DNA from: SLRI01 sp964528705
GTDB taxonomy: Bacteria > Pseudomonadota > Alphaproteobacteria > Geminicoccales > Geminicoccaceae
DNA length: 64,000 nt
Direction of reading: 5' to 3'
NCBI GenBank assembly: GCA_964528705.1
Contig: CAZGUW010000001.1
Location: 1 to 64,000 of the forward strand
Shown here: in pieces, positions 11,054 to 19,077 of the stretch
Layout of the letters: every line of letters begins with the position of its first letter
Position numbering within the stretch: position 1 is the stretch's first letter
Position numbers and translations under genes: made by a program
Notes under the pieces: generated by a model
The model's input: only the letters and a program-made list of their open reading frames with translations
Databases searched by the model: none
What the model was told of the DNA's origin: nothing

Positions 11054-11088
11054 GGCACGCTGCGGGCGCGAAGCGCCGGCAGCGTGCC
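11054..11088 (-). promoter_or_regulatory. Large stem-loop between binding-protein and permease genes
   Basis: GGCACGCTGC (11054-11063) pairs with GCAGCGTGCC (11079-11088), and GGCGC with GCGCC inside, around a GAA loop and one mismatch: 15 pairs in total. It begins 8 bp after the binding-protein stop and has no T-run in the direction of transcription. Known intercistronic hairpins of this sort protect upstream mRNA from 3' decay and lower downstream expression. Confidence 0.75.
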
Positions 11089-11096
11089 CTGCCCGA

Positions 11097-12365
11097 CTAC
11101 CAGCCCGAACGGCGGATGCGCTTCAGGTTGCGCTCGAGCTCCGCGAGGTTGGTGGTGGCGTCGCCGTTGCCCGACAGCGTGTTGTGCACGGCTGTCCAGA
11201 ACTCCTGGCTCACCTGGTTGTAGTTGGCCTTGGTCGGCGCCGACGGCCGCGGCACCGCGTTCAGGAAGATGTCGAGCCAGAGCGGGATCACCGGCTGCGT
11301 CTCCGCCACCTCGGCATCCTCGTAGAGGGCCGGGATCGTCGGCAGGCGGGTCGTCTCGATGGCCCGGTCCTTCTGCACCTCGGCGCTGGCCAGGAACTTG
11401 ACCAGCTCGATCGCCGCCTCCTGGTCCGGCGAGTAGGCCGAGACCGCGAGGTTCCAGCCGCCGAGCGTGGCAGCACTCCGGTCACCGCTCGGCCCCGTCG
11501 GCAGCGGCACCACGGCGAACTGGTCCTTGACGGCCGAATCGTCGCCATTGCTCAGCGCGTAGGCATAGGGCCAGTTGCGCATGAAGACGGAGTTGCCGAC
11601 CTGCCAGACGCCGCGGGCCTCCTCCTCCTTGTAGCCGAGGACGCCGGGCGGCGAGATGGTGTCGACCCAGGTCTTGGCGAGATCGATCGCCTCGGCGGCA
11701 TTCTCGTTGTTGATCGAGATCTCGCCGTCCGGCTCGACGATCTGGCCGCCGCCGTTGGACTTCACCCACTCGAGCGCGTTACAGGTGAGCCCTTCATAGG
11801 CGGAACCCTGCCAGACGAAGCCCCAGATCTCGGCATTGCCCTCGGCGCGCTCGGCCTCCATCACCGCCTGCGCCGTCTCGGCCATTTCGACCCATGTGGT
11901 CGGCGGCTCGAAGCCGTGCTTCTCGAGCAGGTCGGTCCGGTAATAAAGAGCCGGTGCATCGGTGAACATCGGCAGGGCCACGATCTTGCCGTCCACCGTC
12001 TGCGATTCGATGATCGCCGGGAAGTGCTCGCCGACGACGTCCTGCACGTGCTCGGTGAGGTCGACGAAATGGCTCGCCAGCTGCGGCGCCCAGATGACAT
12101 CCGTACGGTAGACGTCGATGTCGGGGTTCTCGGCCGAGAGCCAGAGCCGGTACTGGCCAAACTGGTCGGTGGTCGAGGCCGGCATTGTCACGATCGAGAC
12201 CGTATGGCCGGTCCGGTCCTCGAACCAGTCCAGATGCTTGCGCAGCTCGTCGATGTCCCGGCCGACCGCACCGCTGACGATCGACAGCTCGGCGGCACTG
12301 GCAGCACCACTGGCCAGCCCGGCCAGGATAAGGGTCAGCAGTCCAGTTCGTATGCGCCGACGCAT
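11097..12365 (-). CDS. CUT1 extracellular solute-binding protein
   Basis: This periplasmic receptor of 422 residues delivers substrate to the permeases at 9244-11012. A signal peptide (MRRRIRTGLLTLILAGLASG, cut near AASA-AE) is followed by a family 1 binding-protein fold: ISIV-type first strand, YRTDVIWAP, LPMFTDAPALYYRTDLLEKHG, and a late FMRNWPYAY. The start at 12365 has a GGGAGG ribosome-binding site. The resemblance is to trehalose/maltose-type receptors, but the ligand cannot be read from sequence. A phosphonate-hydrolase-like gene lies divergently next door, which leaves phosphorylated or sulfated sugars possible. Confidence 0.92.
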   Translation of the reverse strand: MRRRIRTGLLTLILAGLASGAASAAELSIVSGAVGRDIDELRKHLDWFEDRTGHTVSIVTMPASTTDQFGQYRLWLSAENPDIDVYRTDVIWAPQLASHFVDLTEHVQDVVGEHFPAIIESQTVDGKIVALPMFTDAPALYYRTDLLEKHGFEPPTTWVEMAETAQAVMEAERAEGNAEIWGFVWQGSAYEGLTCNALEWVKSNGGGQIVEPDGEISINNENAAEAIDLAKTWVDTISPPGVLGYKEEEARGVWQVGNSVFMRNWPYAYALSNGDDSAVKDQFAVVPLPTGPSGDRSAATLGGWNLAVSAYSPDQEAAIELVKFLASAEVQKDRAIETTRLPTIPALYEDAEVAETQPVIPLWLDIFLNAVPRPSAPTKANYNQVSQEFWTAVHNTLSGNGDATTNLAELERNLKRIRRSGW

Positions 12366-12386
12366 GGCCGAACCTCCCTCTTGGTC

Positions 12387-12411
12387 GTTGGAACCTTGCT
12401 GTTGTTCTAAC
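12387..12411. promoter_or_regulatory. Repeated GTTNNAAC motif in divergent promoter region
   Basis: GTTGGAAC at 12387-12394 and GTTCTAAC at 12404-12411 are two copies of a GTTNNAAC half-palindrome, 17 bp apart, upstream of the binding-protein start. They could be operator sites, but no regulator is encoded nearby. Confidence 0.25.
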
Positions 12412-12563
12412 CCATCGTGACACGAAATCCAGACACCGCAACCATAGACGTCAAGGCGAAAGCAAAATGGCACAAGTCCGACGGTTGGCCCGGGCAATCG
12501 CTCTGGCGCAACTTTCGTGCGTGTACTAACGAGGCTTGGTCCCGAGACGGCGAGAGTATCGCC

Positions 12564-14042
12564 TTGAACGTGCTCCTGATCACCGCCGATCAGTGGCGGG
12601 CCGACTGCCTCGGCTGCGCGGCCGGGCTGCCGGTGCGCACCCCGGCGATCGACGCCTTCGCCGGCGACGCGGTGCGCTTCAGGCGGCACTTCGCGCAAGC
12701 CACGCCCTGCGGCCCGTCGCGCGCTTCCCTGCTGACCGGCCTCTACGCCTTCAACCACCGCTCCATCAGCAACGGCACGCCGCTCGACGCACGGCACCTG
12801 ACGCTGGCGCAGGTCGCCCGCCGGCACGGCCTGCGACCGCTGCTCTTCGGCTACAGCGACACCAGCATCGATCCCCGCACCGTCCCCACGGACGATCCGC
12901 GCCTCCTGACCTACGAGGGAGTCGCACCCGGCTTCGAGCCGGGCTGCCTGCTGCTCGAGGACGGCGCGCCCTGGCTCGGGCACCTGGCCGAGCGGGGCTA
13001 CGGCCGGCTCACCGTCGACGAGGTCTACGCGACACCGCTCGGGGCGCCGGCCATCTTCGCCGCCGAGGACAGCGAAACCGCGTTCCTGACCGACCGCTTC
13101 CTCGACTTCCTCGGCCGGCCCGGCAGCGATCCCTGGTTCGCCCACCTCTCCTACATCAAGCCGCACCCGCCCTGGATTGCCGCCTCACCTTACAACTCGA
13201 TGTACGAGCGGAGCGCCATGCCGCGGCCCCGCCGGGCGCCGACCATTGCCGCAGAGGCCGCCCGGCATCCCTACCTCGCCTGGCTGCTCGACCAGGCGTT
13301 CAGCGGCTGGATGGGCGGGACGTTCGACCGTTCCTCGGCGCTGGACGAGGCCGTGGTGGCCGAGCTTCGCGCCGTCTATCTCGGCCTCGTCAGCGAACTC
13401 GACCACCAGCTCGGCCGGGTGTTCCGGGCGCTGGCGCGAACCGGACAGATGGAGCGCACGCTCATCGTGCTGACCGCCGATCACGGCGAGATGCTGGGCG
13501 ACCACTGGCTGCTCGGCAAGAACGGCTTCTGGCCGGAGGCCTTCCACGTCCCGCTGATCGTCCGCCACCCCACCCGTCAGCGCCCGGGCCACGTCGTCGA
13601 CGCCTTCAGCGAGCATGTCGACCTGATGCCGACGATCCTGGCGACACTCGGCCTGCCGATCCCGCGCCAGTGCGACGGCCACGACCTGTCGGAACTTCTT
13701 ACAGGCGGAAATCCAGCCAACTGGCGCTCGGCCGCGGTCTACGAGCACGACTTTCGCGACCTCGAGCATGGCCGCCATCGCCAGCTCACCGGTGTCGACG
13801 ACCACGTTGCCTGCCTCGTCGCCCGGCGCTCGGGCGATCGGCTCTACGTGCAATTCGGTGGCCTCGCGGCCGGGTGCTGGAGCGAGGCGGATGGCGGCGA
13901 ACGCGCCGCAGTGGACGATCCGGCAGTGCTCCTGCACGAGGCGGAGGCCCTGCTCCGCCATCGCCTGACCCATGCGGAGCGGCGGCTGACCGGTTGTCTG
14001 CTGACACCCGAAGGTGTGCGCGGCGGCTACGACCCGCTCTGA
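12564..14042 (+). CDS. Sulfatase-like hydrolase / phosphonate monoester hydrolase family
   Basis: This is an alkaline-phosphatase-superfamily metallohydrolase that cleaves sulfate, phosphonate or phosphate esters. With the TTG at 12564 the protein begins LNVLLITADQWRADC, the family start; the longer frame from 12417 adds 49 unrelated residues. Cys49 in TPCGPSR is the residue converted to formylglycine in active members. Metal ligands are likely Asp in TADQ, and the Asp-His pair in TADHGEMLGDH, followed by a conserved Lys in LGKNGF. The sequence around HNHRSxxNGTPLD resembles phosphonate monoester hydrolases more than sulfatases. It is divergent from the CUT1 importer and may process its substrate. 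Confidence 0.85.
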   Translation: MNVLLITADQWRADCLGCAAGLPVRTPAIDAFAGDAVRFRRHFAQATPCGPSRASLLTGLYAFNHRSISNGTPLDARHLTLAQVARRHGLRPLLFGYSDTSIDPRTVPTDDPRLLTYEGVAPGFEPGCLLLEDGAPWLGHLAERGYGRLTVDEVYATPLGAPAIFAAEDSETAFLTDRFLDFLGRPGSDPWFAHLSYIKPHPPWIAASPYNSMYERSAMPRPRRAPTIAAEAARHPYLAWLLDQAFSGWMGGTFDRSSALDEAVVAELRAVYLGLVSELDHQLGRVFRALARTGQMERTLIVLTADHGEMLGDHWLLGKNGFWPEAFHVPLIVRHPTRQRPGHVVDAFSEHVDLMPTILATLGLPIPRQCDGHDLSELLTGGNPANWRSAAVYEHDFRDLEHGRHRQLTGVDDHVACLVARRSGDRLYVQFGGLAAGCWSEADGGERAAVDDPAVLLHEAEALLRHRLTHAERRLTGCLLTPEGVRGGYDPL

Positions 14043-14773
14043 CCCGCCGCCTTGAGCGCGGCAGCACGATAGCGGCAGAGATGGGCGATGGCGCAGGCCG
14101 GGCAATCGGGGTTGCGCGCCTTGCAGACGTAGCGGCCGTGCAGGATGAGCCAGTGATGCGCACCCTTGCGGTAGGGCTCGGGCACGACCCGCTCGAGCAC
14201 CGTCTCGACCTCGAGCGGCGTCCTGCCCGGGGCGAGGCCGGTCCGGTTGCCGACCCGGAAGATGTGCGTGTCGACGGCGATCGTGGCTTCGCCGAACGCC
14301 TCGTTGAGCACGACATTGGCGGTCTTGCGCCCGACCCCGGGCAGCGCCTCGAGCGCCGCGCGGTCGTTCGGCACCTGGCCGCCATGGCGCTCCACGAGGA
14401 TCCGGCTGAGCTCGATCACGTTCTTCGCCTTGTTGCGGTATAGCCCGATCGTCCTGATCGCCTCGCGCACCGCCTCCTCGCCCAGCTCGAGCATGGCCGC
14501 CGGTGTGCTGGCCCTGGCAAAGAGGCGCGCCGTCGCCTTGTTGACGCCGACATCCGTCGCCTGGGCGGAGAGGACCACGGCGACGAGCAAGGTGAAGGGA
14601 TCGGTGTAGTGCAGCTCGGTCGCGGGCGCCGGCCGATCCCGGGCGAGGATGGCGAAGAGCTCCTCGATGGCGGCCCAGCCGAGCCTCGAGCGGGCGACAG
14701 GCCGCCGCTTCGGCCGGCCGGCGGGCGGGCCATCGCGTCGCGTGGTCTTGGCGTTGGCGGACTGGCGCAGCAT
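14027..14773 (-). CDS. nth: Endonuclease III
   Basis: This is a base-excision repair DNA glycosylase/AP lyase for oxidised pyrimidines. The helix-hairpin-helix LPGVGRKTA carries the catalytic Lys150, and the catalytic Asp168 lies in VDTHIFR. Four Cys near the C-terminus in the spacing C-x6-C-x2-C-x5-C bind a 4Fe-4S cluster. At 248 residues it is longer than the usual 210 because of a basic N-terminal tail rich in Arg and Lys. The start at 14773 leaves 27 bp to the divergent DUF2244 gene. Its 3' end overlaps the convergent hydrolase gene by 16 bp. Confidence 0.96.
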   Translation of the reverse strand: MLRQSANAKTTRRDGPPAGRPKRRPVARSRLGWAAIEELFAILARDRPAPATELHYTDPFTLLVAVVLSAQATDVGVNKATARLFARASTPAAMLELGEEAVREAIRTIGLYRNKAKNVIELSRILVERHGGQVPNDRAALEALPGVGRKTANVVLNEAFGEATIAVDTHIFRVGNRTGLAPGRTPLEVETVLERVVPEPYRKGAHHWLILHGRYVCKARNPDCPACAIAHLCRYRAAALKAAGQSGS

Positions 14774-14800
14774 ATTCTCCCGGATGACGAAGGGTGGGTG

Positions 14801-15295
14801 ATGACCGACGACGCATCGGCGAGGACAGATCCGGCCGCCTTCGAGGCCGTGCTCTATCCCAACCCGCCGCCGCCGACCAGCAGCCTCGTGCTCCTGGTGG
14901 TAGCGGTGGCGGGGGTGGCGCTGGGCGTCGGCATCGGCTTCTACCTCGCCGGTGCCTGGCCGGTTTCGGGCTTTGTCGGGGTCGAGCTCGGCCTCCTGAT
15001 CGCCGCCCTCCTCTGGACGCGGCGCAATGCCCGCTACCACGAGCACGTGCGACTCGACGGACGCGGCCTGCACGTGCGGGCGCTCGCCGGCAAGCGCCTG
15101 CTCCGGGAGTGGCGGTTCGAGCCCTACTGGGTGCGGGTCCGGCTCGAGCCCGGACGACATGGCGAGCGCCTATTGCGGCTCAGCGCCCATGGCCGCAACC
15201 TGACGCTCGGCCGCTTCCTGACCAGCGACGAGCGCGCCGACTTCGCGGCGGCACTCGACCGCGCGCTCGGCCAGCACCGGCAGATGGGGCGCTGA
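14801..15295 (+). CDS. DUF2244 domain-containing membrane protein
   Basis: This is a small integral membrane protein of 164 residues found mainly in alphaproteobacteria. Two close hydrophobic helices (about residues 29-49 and 55-72) are preceded by a Pro-rich segment (YPNPPPPTSS) and followed by a basic cytoplasmic domain. Function is not known. The ATG at 14801 was chosen over the longer frame, which overlaps nth on the other strand. Divergence from nth over 27 bp suggests a shared short promoter region. Confidence 0.82.
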   Translation: MTDDASARTDPAAFEAVLYPNPPPPTSSLVLLVVAVAGVALGVGIGFYLAGAWPVSGFVGVELGLLIAALLWTRRNARYHEHVRLDGRGLHVRALAGKRLLREWRFEPYWVRVRLEPGRHGERLLRLSAHGRNLTLGRFLTSDERADFAAALDRALGQHRQMGR

Positions 15296-15630
15296 CCGGA
15301 CTGTCGGGATTTCTTACAGAATGACGACTGGGCCAGGCGAGGTTAGCCGACAGTCGTGAGCCCGCCCGCTACTGGCTCCGGCACCGGCCGCACATGATTA
15401 GACGGCCGCGCTACTGATCATCCTCTCAGCTGGCCGGGTCCTCGCTGACGGCAAGCGTCGGCATGACCTGACTGGTTAGCTTACAGATTTCCCAGAACTT
15501 CTACGCATTCTCCTCTTGCGCCCATACTCCGAGCCCGGAACGAGCCTCTAACTCATTGATCGGCTGAGGTGTTTTGCGCCCGGCATCCTGCGTGCTGCAT
15601 GGCCCCGCACAAAAAAGCTCCGGTTGGATC
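15296..15630. other. Intergenic region without a gene
   Basis: These 335 bp are less GC-rich than their surroundings. An 8-bp inverted repeat (ACTGTCGG at 15300-15307, CCGACAGT at 15347-15354) lies just past the DUF2244 stop, and an A-run (CAAAAAAG) at 15609-15616 precedes the next gene. No conserved RNA or protein was recognised. It presumably holds the promoter of the DUF4332 gene. Confidence 0.4.
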
Positions 15631-16107
15631 ATGGATCAGGTAATGAACGAAAGCGAGCGGCGGCTCACGGACGCCGGCCCCCACCCACTGCCCGTCAGCA
15701 AGCTGCGCGGCGTGCCGCAGACGGCGCGGGTCCGGCTCAAGAGCCTGCGCATCACCACCTGCGGCCAGCTGCTGGCCGCGGCGGCGACGCCGGCGAGCCG
15801 GGAACGGCTGGCCGCAGCGACGGGCATCGACGCCGACCTGCTGCTGCAGCTCGTGCGGCGCGCTGACCTCGCCCGGATCAACGGCGTAGGCACGGTCTTC
15901 GGGCTGATGCTGGAGGCCCTTGGCGTGGACGACGTGAGCCGGCTCGCCCGACAGGAACCGTCCGAGCTGCACCAGGCGCTACGCAGCTTCAACCAGGCGG
16001 AGCGCCTCGCCCGCCGATCGCCGACGCCGGAGGAGGTGGCCGAGTGGGTCGAGGCCGCCGGCAGCATGCCCGAGGTCGTGGTCGAGGCACCGCCCTCGCC
16101 CGGATGA
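15631..16107 (+). CDS. DUF4332 domain-containing protein
   Basis: This is a soluble protein of 158 residues with the helix-hairpin-helix-like DUF4332 fold. It shows two repeated HhH-type units: LRGVPQTARVRLKSLRITTCGQLL, then RADLARINGVGTVFGLMLEALGVDDVSRLA, followed by PTPEEVAEWVEAA. Such repeats can bind DNA non-specifically, but no function is established. The ATG at 15631 is preceded by CGGTTGGATC; an alternative ATG lies at 15643. The gene stands alone, with convergent GNAT downstream. Confidence 0.8.
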   Translation: MDQVMNESERRLTDAGPHPLPVSKLRGVPQTARVRLKSLRITTCGQLLAAAATPASRERLAAATGIDADLLLQLVRRADLARINGVGTVFGLMLEALGVDDVSRLARQEPSELHQALRSFNQAERLARRSPTPEEVAEWVEAAGSMPEVVVEAPPSPG

Positions 16108-16140
16108 GAGACGCCTGGTCGAAGGACCCGGCGAGCCCCC

Positions 16141-16668
16141 TCAGAGCTGCTTGTACATGTAGGTGGTGGCATCGTAGCCCGAGCCGTCCGGGGCGAGCGA
16201 GAAGCCGGGAACGCTGCCGGTGACCTTGTAACCCAGCCGGCGGTAAAGCCGCTCGGCCGCACTGCCCGACGTCGTGTCGAGCGTGATCAGGCTCCGGCCA
16301 TGCACCTTTGCCCGGGCCTCGAGCTCGATCATCAGCCGCTCACCGATGCCGCCTTGGCGGAAATCGGGATGGACCAGGAGCTTCGTGACCTCGGCGCGAT
16401 GCGCCTGGTTGGGCGGCAGATCGAGGATGAGCTGCACCGTGCCGACGACCTGCGTCCCGTACCGCGACACGAGGAGGATGCGGCGGCCCGCCGGCAGGGC
16501 CGGGCGGACCTTCTCCAGCCAGAAGCGGCGGGCGTCCTCCGGCGTGTAGGGCAGGATGAAGTTGACGCTGGCGCCGCCGTTCACCGCGGCGTGGAGAATG
16601 CCGGTGAGGTCGTCGAGGCAGGCGGCGAAGCGGTCGCTGCCGATCATTTCGAGGGTAATGGCGTGCAT
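16141..16668 (-). CDS. GNAT family N-acetyltransferase
   Basis: This is a 175-residue acetyl-CoA-dependent transferase. The acetyl-CoA site is visible as VTKLLVHPDFRQGGIGERLM (motif A, Q/RxxGxG/A form), followed by LITLDTTSGSAAERLYRRLGYK. The substrate is unknown; small toxic amines or antibiotics are common for the family. It begins 1 bp after the stop of the XRE-cupin regulator, so the two form one operon, and the regulator probably controls it. Confidence 0.9.
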   Translation of the reverse strand: MHAITLEMIGSDRFAACLDDLTGILHAAVNGGASVNFILPYTPEDARRFWLEKVRPALPAGRRILLVSRYGTQVVGTVQLILDLPPNQAHRAEVTKLLVHPDFRQGGIGERLMIELEARAKVHGRSLITLDTTSGSAAERLYRRLGYKVTGSVPGFSLAPDGSGYDATTYMYKQL

Positions 16669-16669
16669 G

Positions 16670-17230
16670 TCAGGCTCCGACCAGGACAAGGATGTAGCGG
16701 GCGCCGTCCTCCGCATCGGCGGCGAAGGCGCTCGGGCCGGCGAGGCGGTAGCGCAGGCAGTCACCGGGCTCGAGGGCGTGGGTCCCGTCGTCGAGCGTGA
16801 CCTCGAGGCGCCCTTCGAGCAGCAGCAGGTGATGCTCCTGGCCGGGCACGGGCGGGGCCGCATAGGCCAGCCGGGCGCCGGGCCGCAGCGTGCATTCGAG
16901 GATCTCGGCCGCCAGAGGAGCGGCCGGCGGCGAGAGGGCGCGACGGACAAAACCGGCGCCGTCGTCACGCCAGACCGGCTGCGCCACGCGCCTGACGACC
17001 GGCGCGAAGTCCGCCTCGACGGGTGCGAGGAGCCGCGTCAGCGACATGCCGTGCGCCACGCAGAGGCGGCCGAGCACCTCGGTGGTCGGGCTGACCTCGG
17101 CGTTCTCCAGCCTCGACAGGGTGGCCCGGCTGACCCCGGCGAGCCCGGCCAGCTGGTCGAGCGTCCAGCCCCGCTCCAGGCGGAGCTGGCGCAGGCGTTC
17201 GGCGAGGCGGGAGGTGAGGCCGTCGTCCAG
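16670..17230 (-). CDS. XRE-family regulator with C-terminal cupin; no standard start codon
   Basis: This is a transcription regulator with an N-terminal Cro/CI helix-turn-helix (QLAGLAGVSRATLSRLENAE) and a C-terminal cupin ligand-binding domain (PGQEHHLLLLEGRLEVTL, then LEPGDCLRYR). The frame carrying the helix-turn-helix is open from 17251 to 16670 but holds no ATG, GTG or TTG before it. The first in-frame GTG (17077) would delete the whole DNA-binding domain. I give the CTG at 17230 as the start (186 residues, the usual family length). One extra C in the CCC run near 17232 would instead join an ATG at 17238 to this frame, so a frameshift or sequencing error is equally possible. Confidence 0.75.
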   Translation of the reverse strand: MDDGLTSRLAERLRQLRLERGWTLDQLAGLAGVSRATLSRLENAEVSPTTEVLGRLCVAHGMSLTRLLAPVEADFAPVVRRVAQPVWRDDGAGFVRRALSPPAAPLAAEILECTLRPGARLAYAAPPVPGQEHHLLLLEGRLEVTLDDGTHALEPGDCLRYRLAGPSAFAADAEDGARYILVLVGA

Positions 17231-17239
17231 GGCATCATT

Positions 17240-17268
17240 CCATATTCGGGATCAATTCCCGAATATGG
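17240..17268. promoter_or_regulatory. Perfect 12-bp palindrome, probable operator of the XRE-cupin regulator
   Basis: CCATATTCGGGA (17240-17251) and TCCCGAATATGG (17257-17268) form perfect inverted arms around a 5-bp TCAAT spacer, directly upstream of the regulator start. Placement, symmetry and AT-rich ends fit an autoregulatory operator for a dimeric helix-turn-helix protein. Confidence 0.8.
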
Positions 17269-17319
17269 AAATTTCATGCGCCCGCGAAATTGTCAATCCC
17301 GCCACGTCGCCCCGGGCGG

Positions 17320-18708
17320 TCAGGCGGCCGCCTTGATGTTCTGGTTGAGGCTGAAGAAGTTGGACGGATCGTATTTCCGCTTCAGCTCGGCGAGGCGCTC
17401 GTAATTGCCGCCGAAGGCGGCGCGGACGACGTCCTGGCTCTCCTCGGAGAGGAAGTTCAAGAGAAAGCCGCCGCTCGAGAAGGGCTGCATGGCGTCCCAC
17501 GCGGCCCGCGCCCAGTCGGTCTGGGCGGAGTCCTCGGCCGGGTCCGTCCATTGCGCCATGAAGCCGATGTCGTACTCGGCCTGGCGCTGGGCGAAGGCGG
17601 TCTCGGCCTCGCCGACGGCGCTGGCCGCCCCGGCATAGAGCTCGACCACGACGGCGGAGAGCGGCGAGGTCATGCGGTTCGCGTGCTCGACGATGATGTC
17701 GATCGCGGCGTCGTCGAGGGCCCTGACGAAGGTCGACTTCCAGTAGTTGCGCGTGCCGTCCTGGAAGGCGTCGTCGAGCATCGACTGCATGGCGGGGAAA
17801 GGCATTGGCTGGACGGCATCCATGAGCGGGCTGCCGAACTGCCTGAGCGGCGCCACCACCCGCTCGCCCTCCGCCATGTCGCCGCACCAGCAGGGGATGA
17901 CGGCGATGGCCGGATGGCCGTCGGGCGTGCTCATCAGAGCGGCATAGGTGGTGAGCTCGAGCGGTGCCGTCTTCATGAAGTCGCGATAATGGCGAAGCAC
18001 GGCGCCTGCCTGGTCACGGGCATGGACGATCAGCCCGCCGAGCACGGTGTGCACCGGATGCGCCCGAAAGGTGAACGCGGTGACGATGCCGAAATTGCCG
18101 CCGCCACCCCTGAGCCCCCAGAAGAGGTCGGCATGCTCCGTGGCGCTGACCGTCCGCCGCTCGCCTTCGGCGTCGACCAGCTCGAAGGCCAGCACGTTGT
18201 CGCAGGTGAAGCCGTGCTTGCGCACCAGCCAGCCGACCCCGCCGCCGAGCGCGAGCCCGGCAATGCCGGTCTTCGACACCACCCCGGCCGGCACGGCGAG
18301 GCCATGGAGGTGCGTCTCGCGGTCGACATCGCCGAGCGTGGCCCCGCCCTGGACGCGCACGGTGCGGGCAGCCGCATCGACCAGCACGCCACGCATCAAC
18401 GAAAGATCGACGACCAGCCCGCCGTCACAGAGCCCCCTCCCCGCCACATTGTGGCCGCCGCCGCGCACCGCGATCAGCAGGTCGTGCTCCCGTGCGAACC
18501 TCACCGCCGCCATGACGTCCGCCGTGCCGAGCGGCCGGACGATCAGGCCCGGATACCGGTCGATCATGGCGTTCCAGATCCGCCGGGCGGACTCGTAACC
18601 GGCGTCGGATGGTCGGATCACCTGCCCGGCGAGGCCGGCAGCAAAAGCATCGATGGCATCCGCCTCGATCGCGACGCCGCTTTTGTTCACGAGCCCGGTG
18701 GCCGACAT
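17320..18708 (-). CDS. FAD-binding oxidoreductase, berberine-bridge type
   Basis: This is a flavin oxidase/dehydrogenase of 462 residues in the PCMH/VAO superfamily. The FAD-binding part carries VRGGGHNVAGRG, whose His is the usual covalent FAD attachment point, then GLALGGGVGWLVRKHGFTCDN, and LFWGLRGGGGNFGIVT. The BBE domain closes the protein with the hallmark KYDPSNFFSLNQNI. The substrate is unknown; members oxidise sugars, alkaloids or polyphenols. It lies upstream of the XRE-GNAT operon on the same strand, 52 bp before the palindrome. Confidence 0.9.
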   Translation of the reverse strand: MSATGLVNKSGVAIEADAIDAFAAGLAGQVIRPSDAGYESARRIWNAMIDRYPGLIVRPLGTADVMAAVRFAREHDLLIAVRGGGHNVAGRGLCDGGLVVDLSLMRGVLVDAAARTVRVQGGATLGDVDRETHLHGLAVPAGVVSKTGIAGLALGGGVGWLVRKHGFTCDNVLAFELVDAEGERRTVSATEHADLFWGLRGGGGNFGIVTAFTFRAHPVHTVLGGLIVHARDQAGAVLRHYRDFMKTAPLELTTYAALMSTPDGHPAIAVIPCWCGDMAEGERVVAPLRQFGSPLMDAVQPMPFPAMQSMLDDAFQDGTRNYWKSTFVRALDDAAIDIIVEHANRMTSPLSAVVVELYAGAASAVGEAETAFAQRQAEYDIGFMAQWTDPAEDSAQTDWARAAWDAMQPFSSGGFLLNFLSEESQDVVRAAFGGNYERLAELKRKYDPSNFFSLNQNIKAAA

Positions 18709-19077
18709 GGTTTCTCTTCCTCCCGCTGCTGCTCTGTCGCCAACACCAGAGCAATCTAGCAGATGGAGAGACCCCAGTGGAGCCGGGCACTATCCTCGAG
18801 CTGCGATTGACAGCTCCCGATGGATGGGCGACATTGGTTGAATGTCTGCCATACTTATCCCGCACCCGGAATCAGCGACGAGGTTCTGTCCTATCGCAGG
18901 ACATTGACCCCCGGCCGGCCGCGTCGCGCCCCGGTCGTGGGGCATCGGTGATCCGGCCCACGAGTGGGATCACCCGGGTCGCGACGTTCACATCAGCATA
19001 CAAGTCGAGACATTGATCCGGCAGTAGCCGCGGCGGGAACCGTCGCTGCGGCCATGCCTTGCACGGAGGTCCAGAAA
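18709..19077. other. Divergent intergenic region with inverted repeats
   Basis: These 369 bp between the FAD oxidase and the Rnk-like gene contain no convincing gene. Two inverted repeats stand out: TGTCCT/AGGACA at 18887-18903 with a 5-bp spacer, and GGTGATCC (18947-18954) with GGATCACC (18967-18974), which also contains a competing CCCAC-GA-GTGGG hairpin. These may be regulatory sites or a structured leader for the gene at 19078. Confidence 0.35.

Noticed and set aside
12417..12563. An earlier start for the sulfatase-like hydrolase
   Set aside because: The 49 extra residues have no similarity to the family, whose members start at the LNVLLITAD strand.
15300..15354. 8-bp inverted repeat as a terminator of the DUF2244 gene
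   Set aside because: The arms are 39 bp apart with no T-run; too weak to call a terminator.
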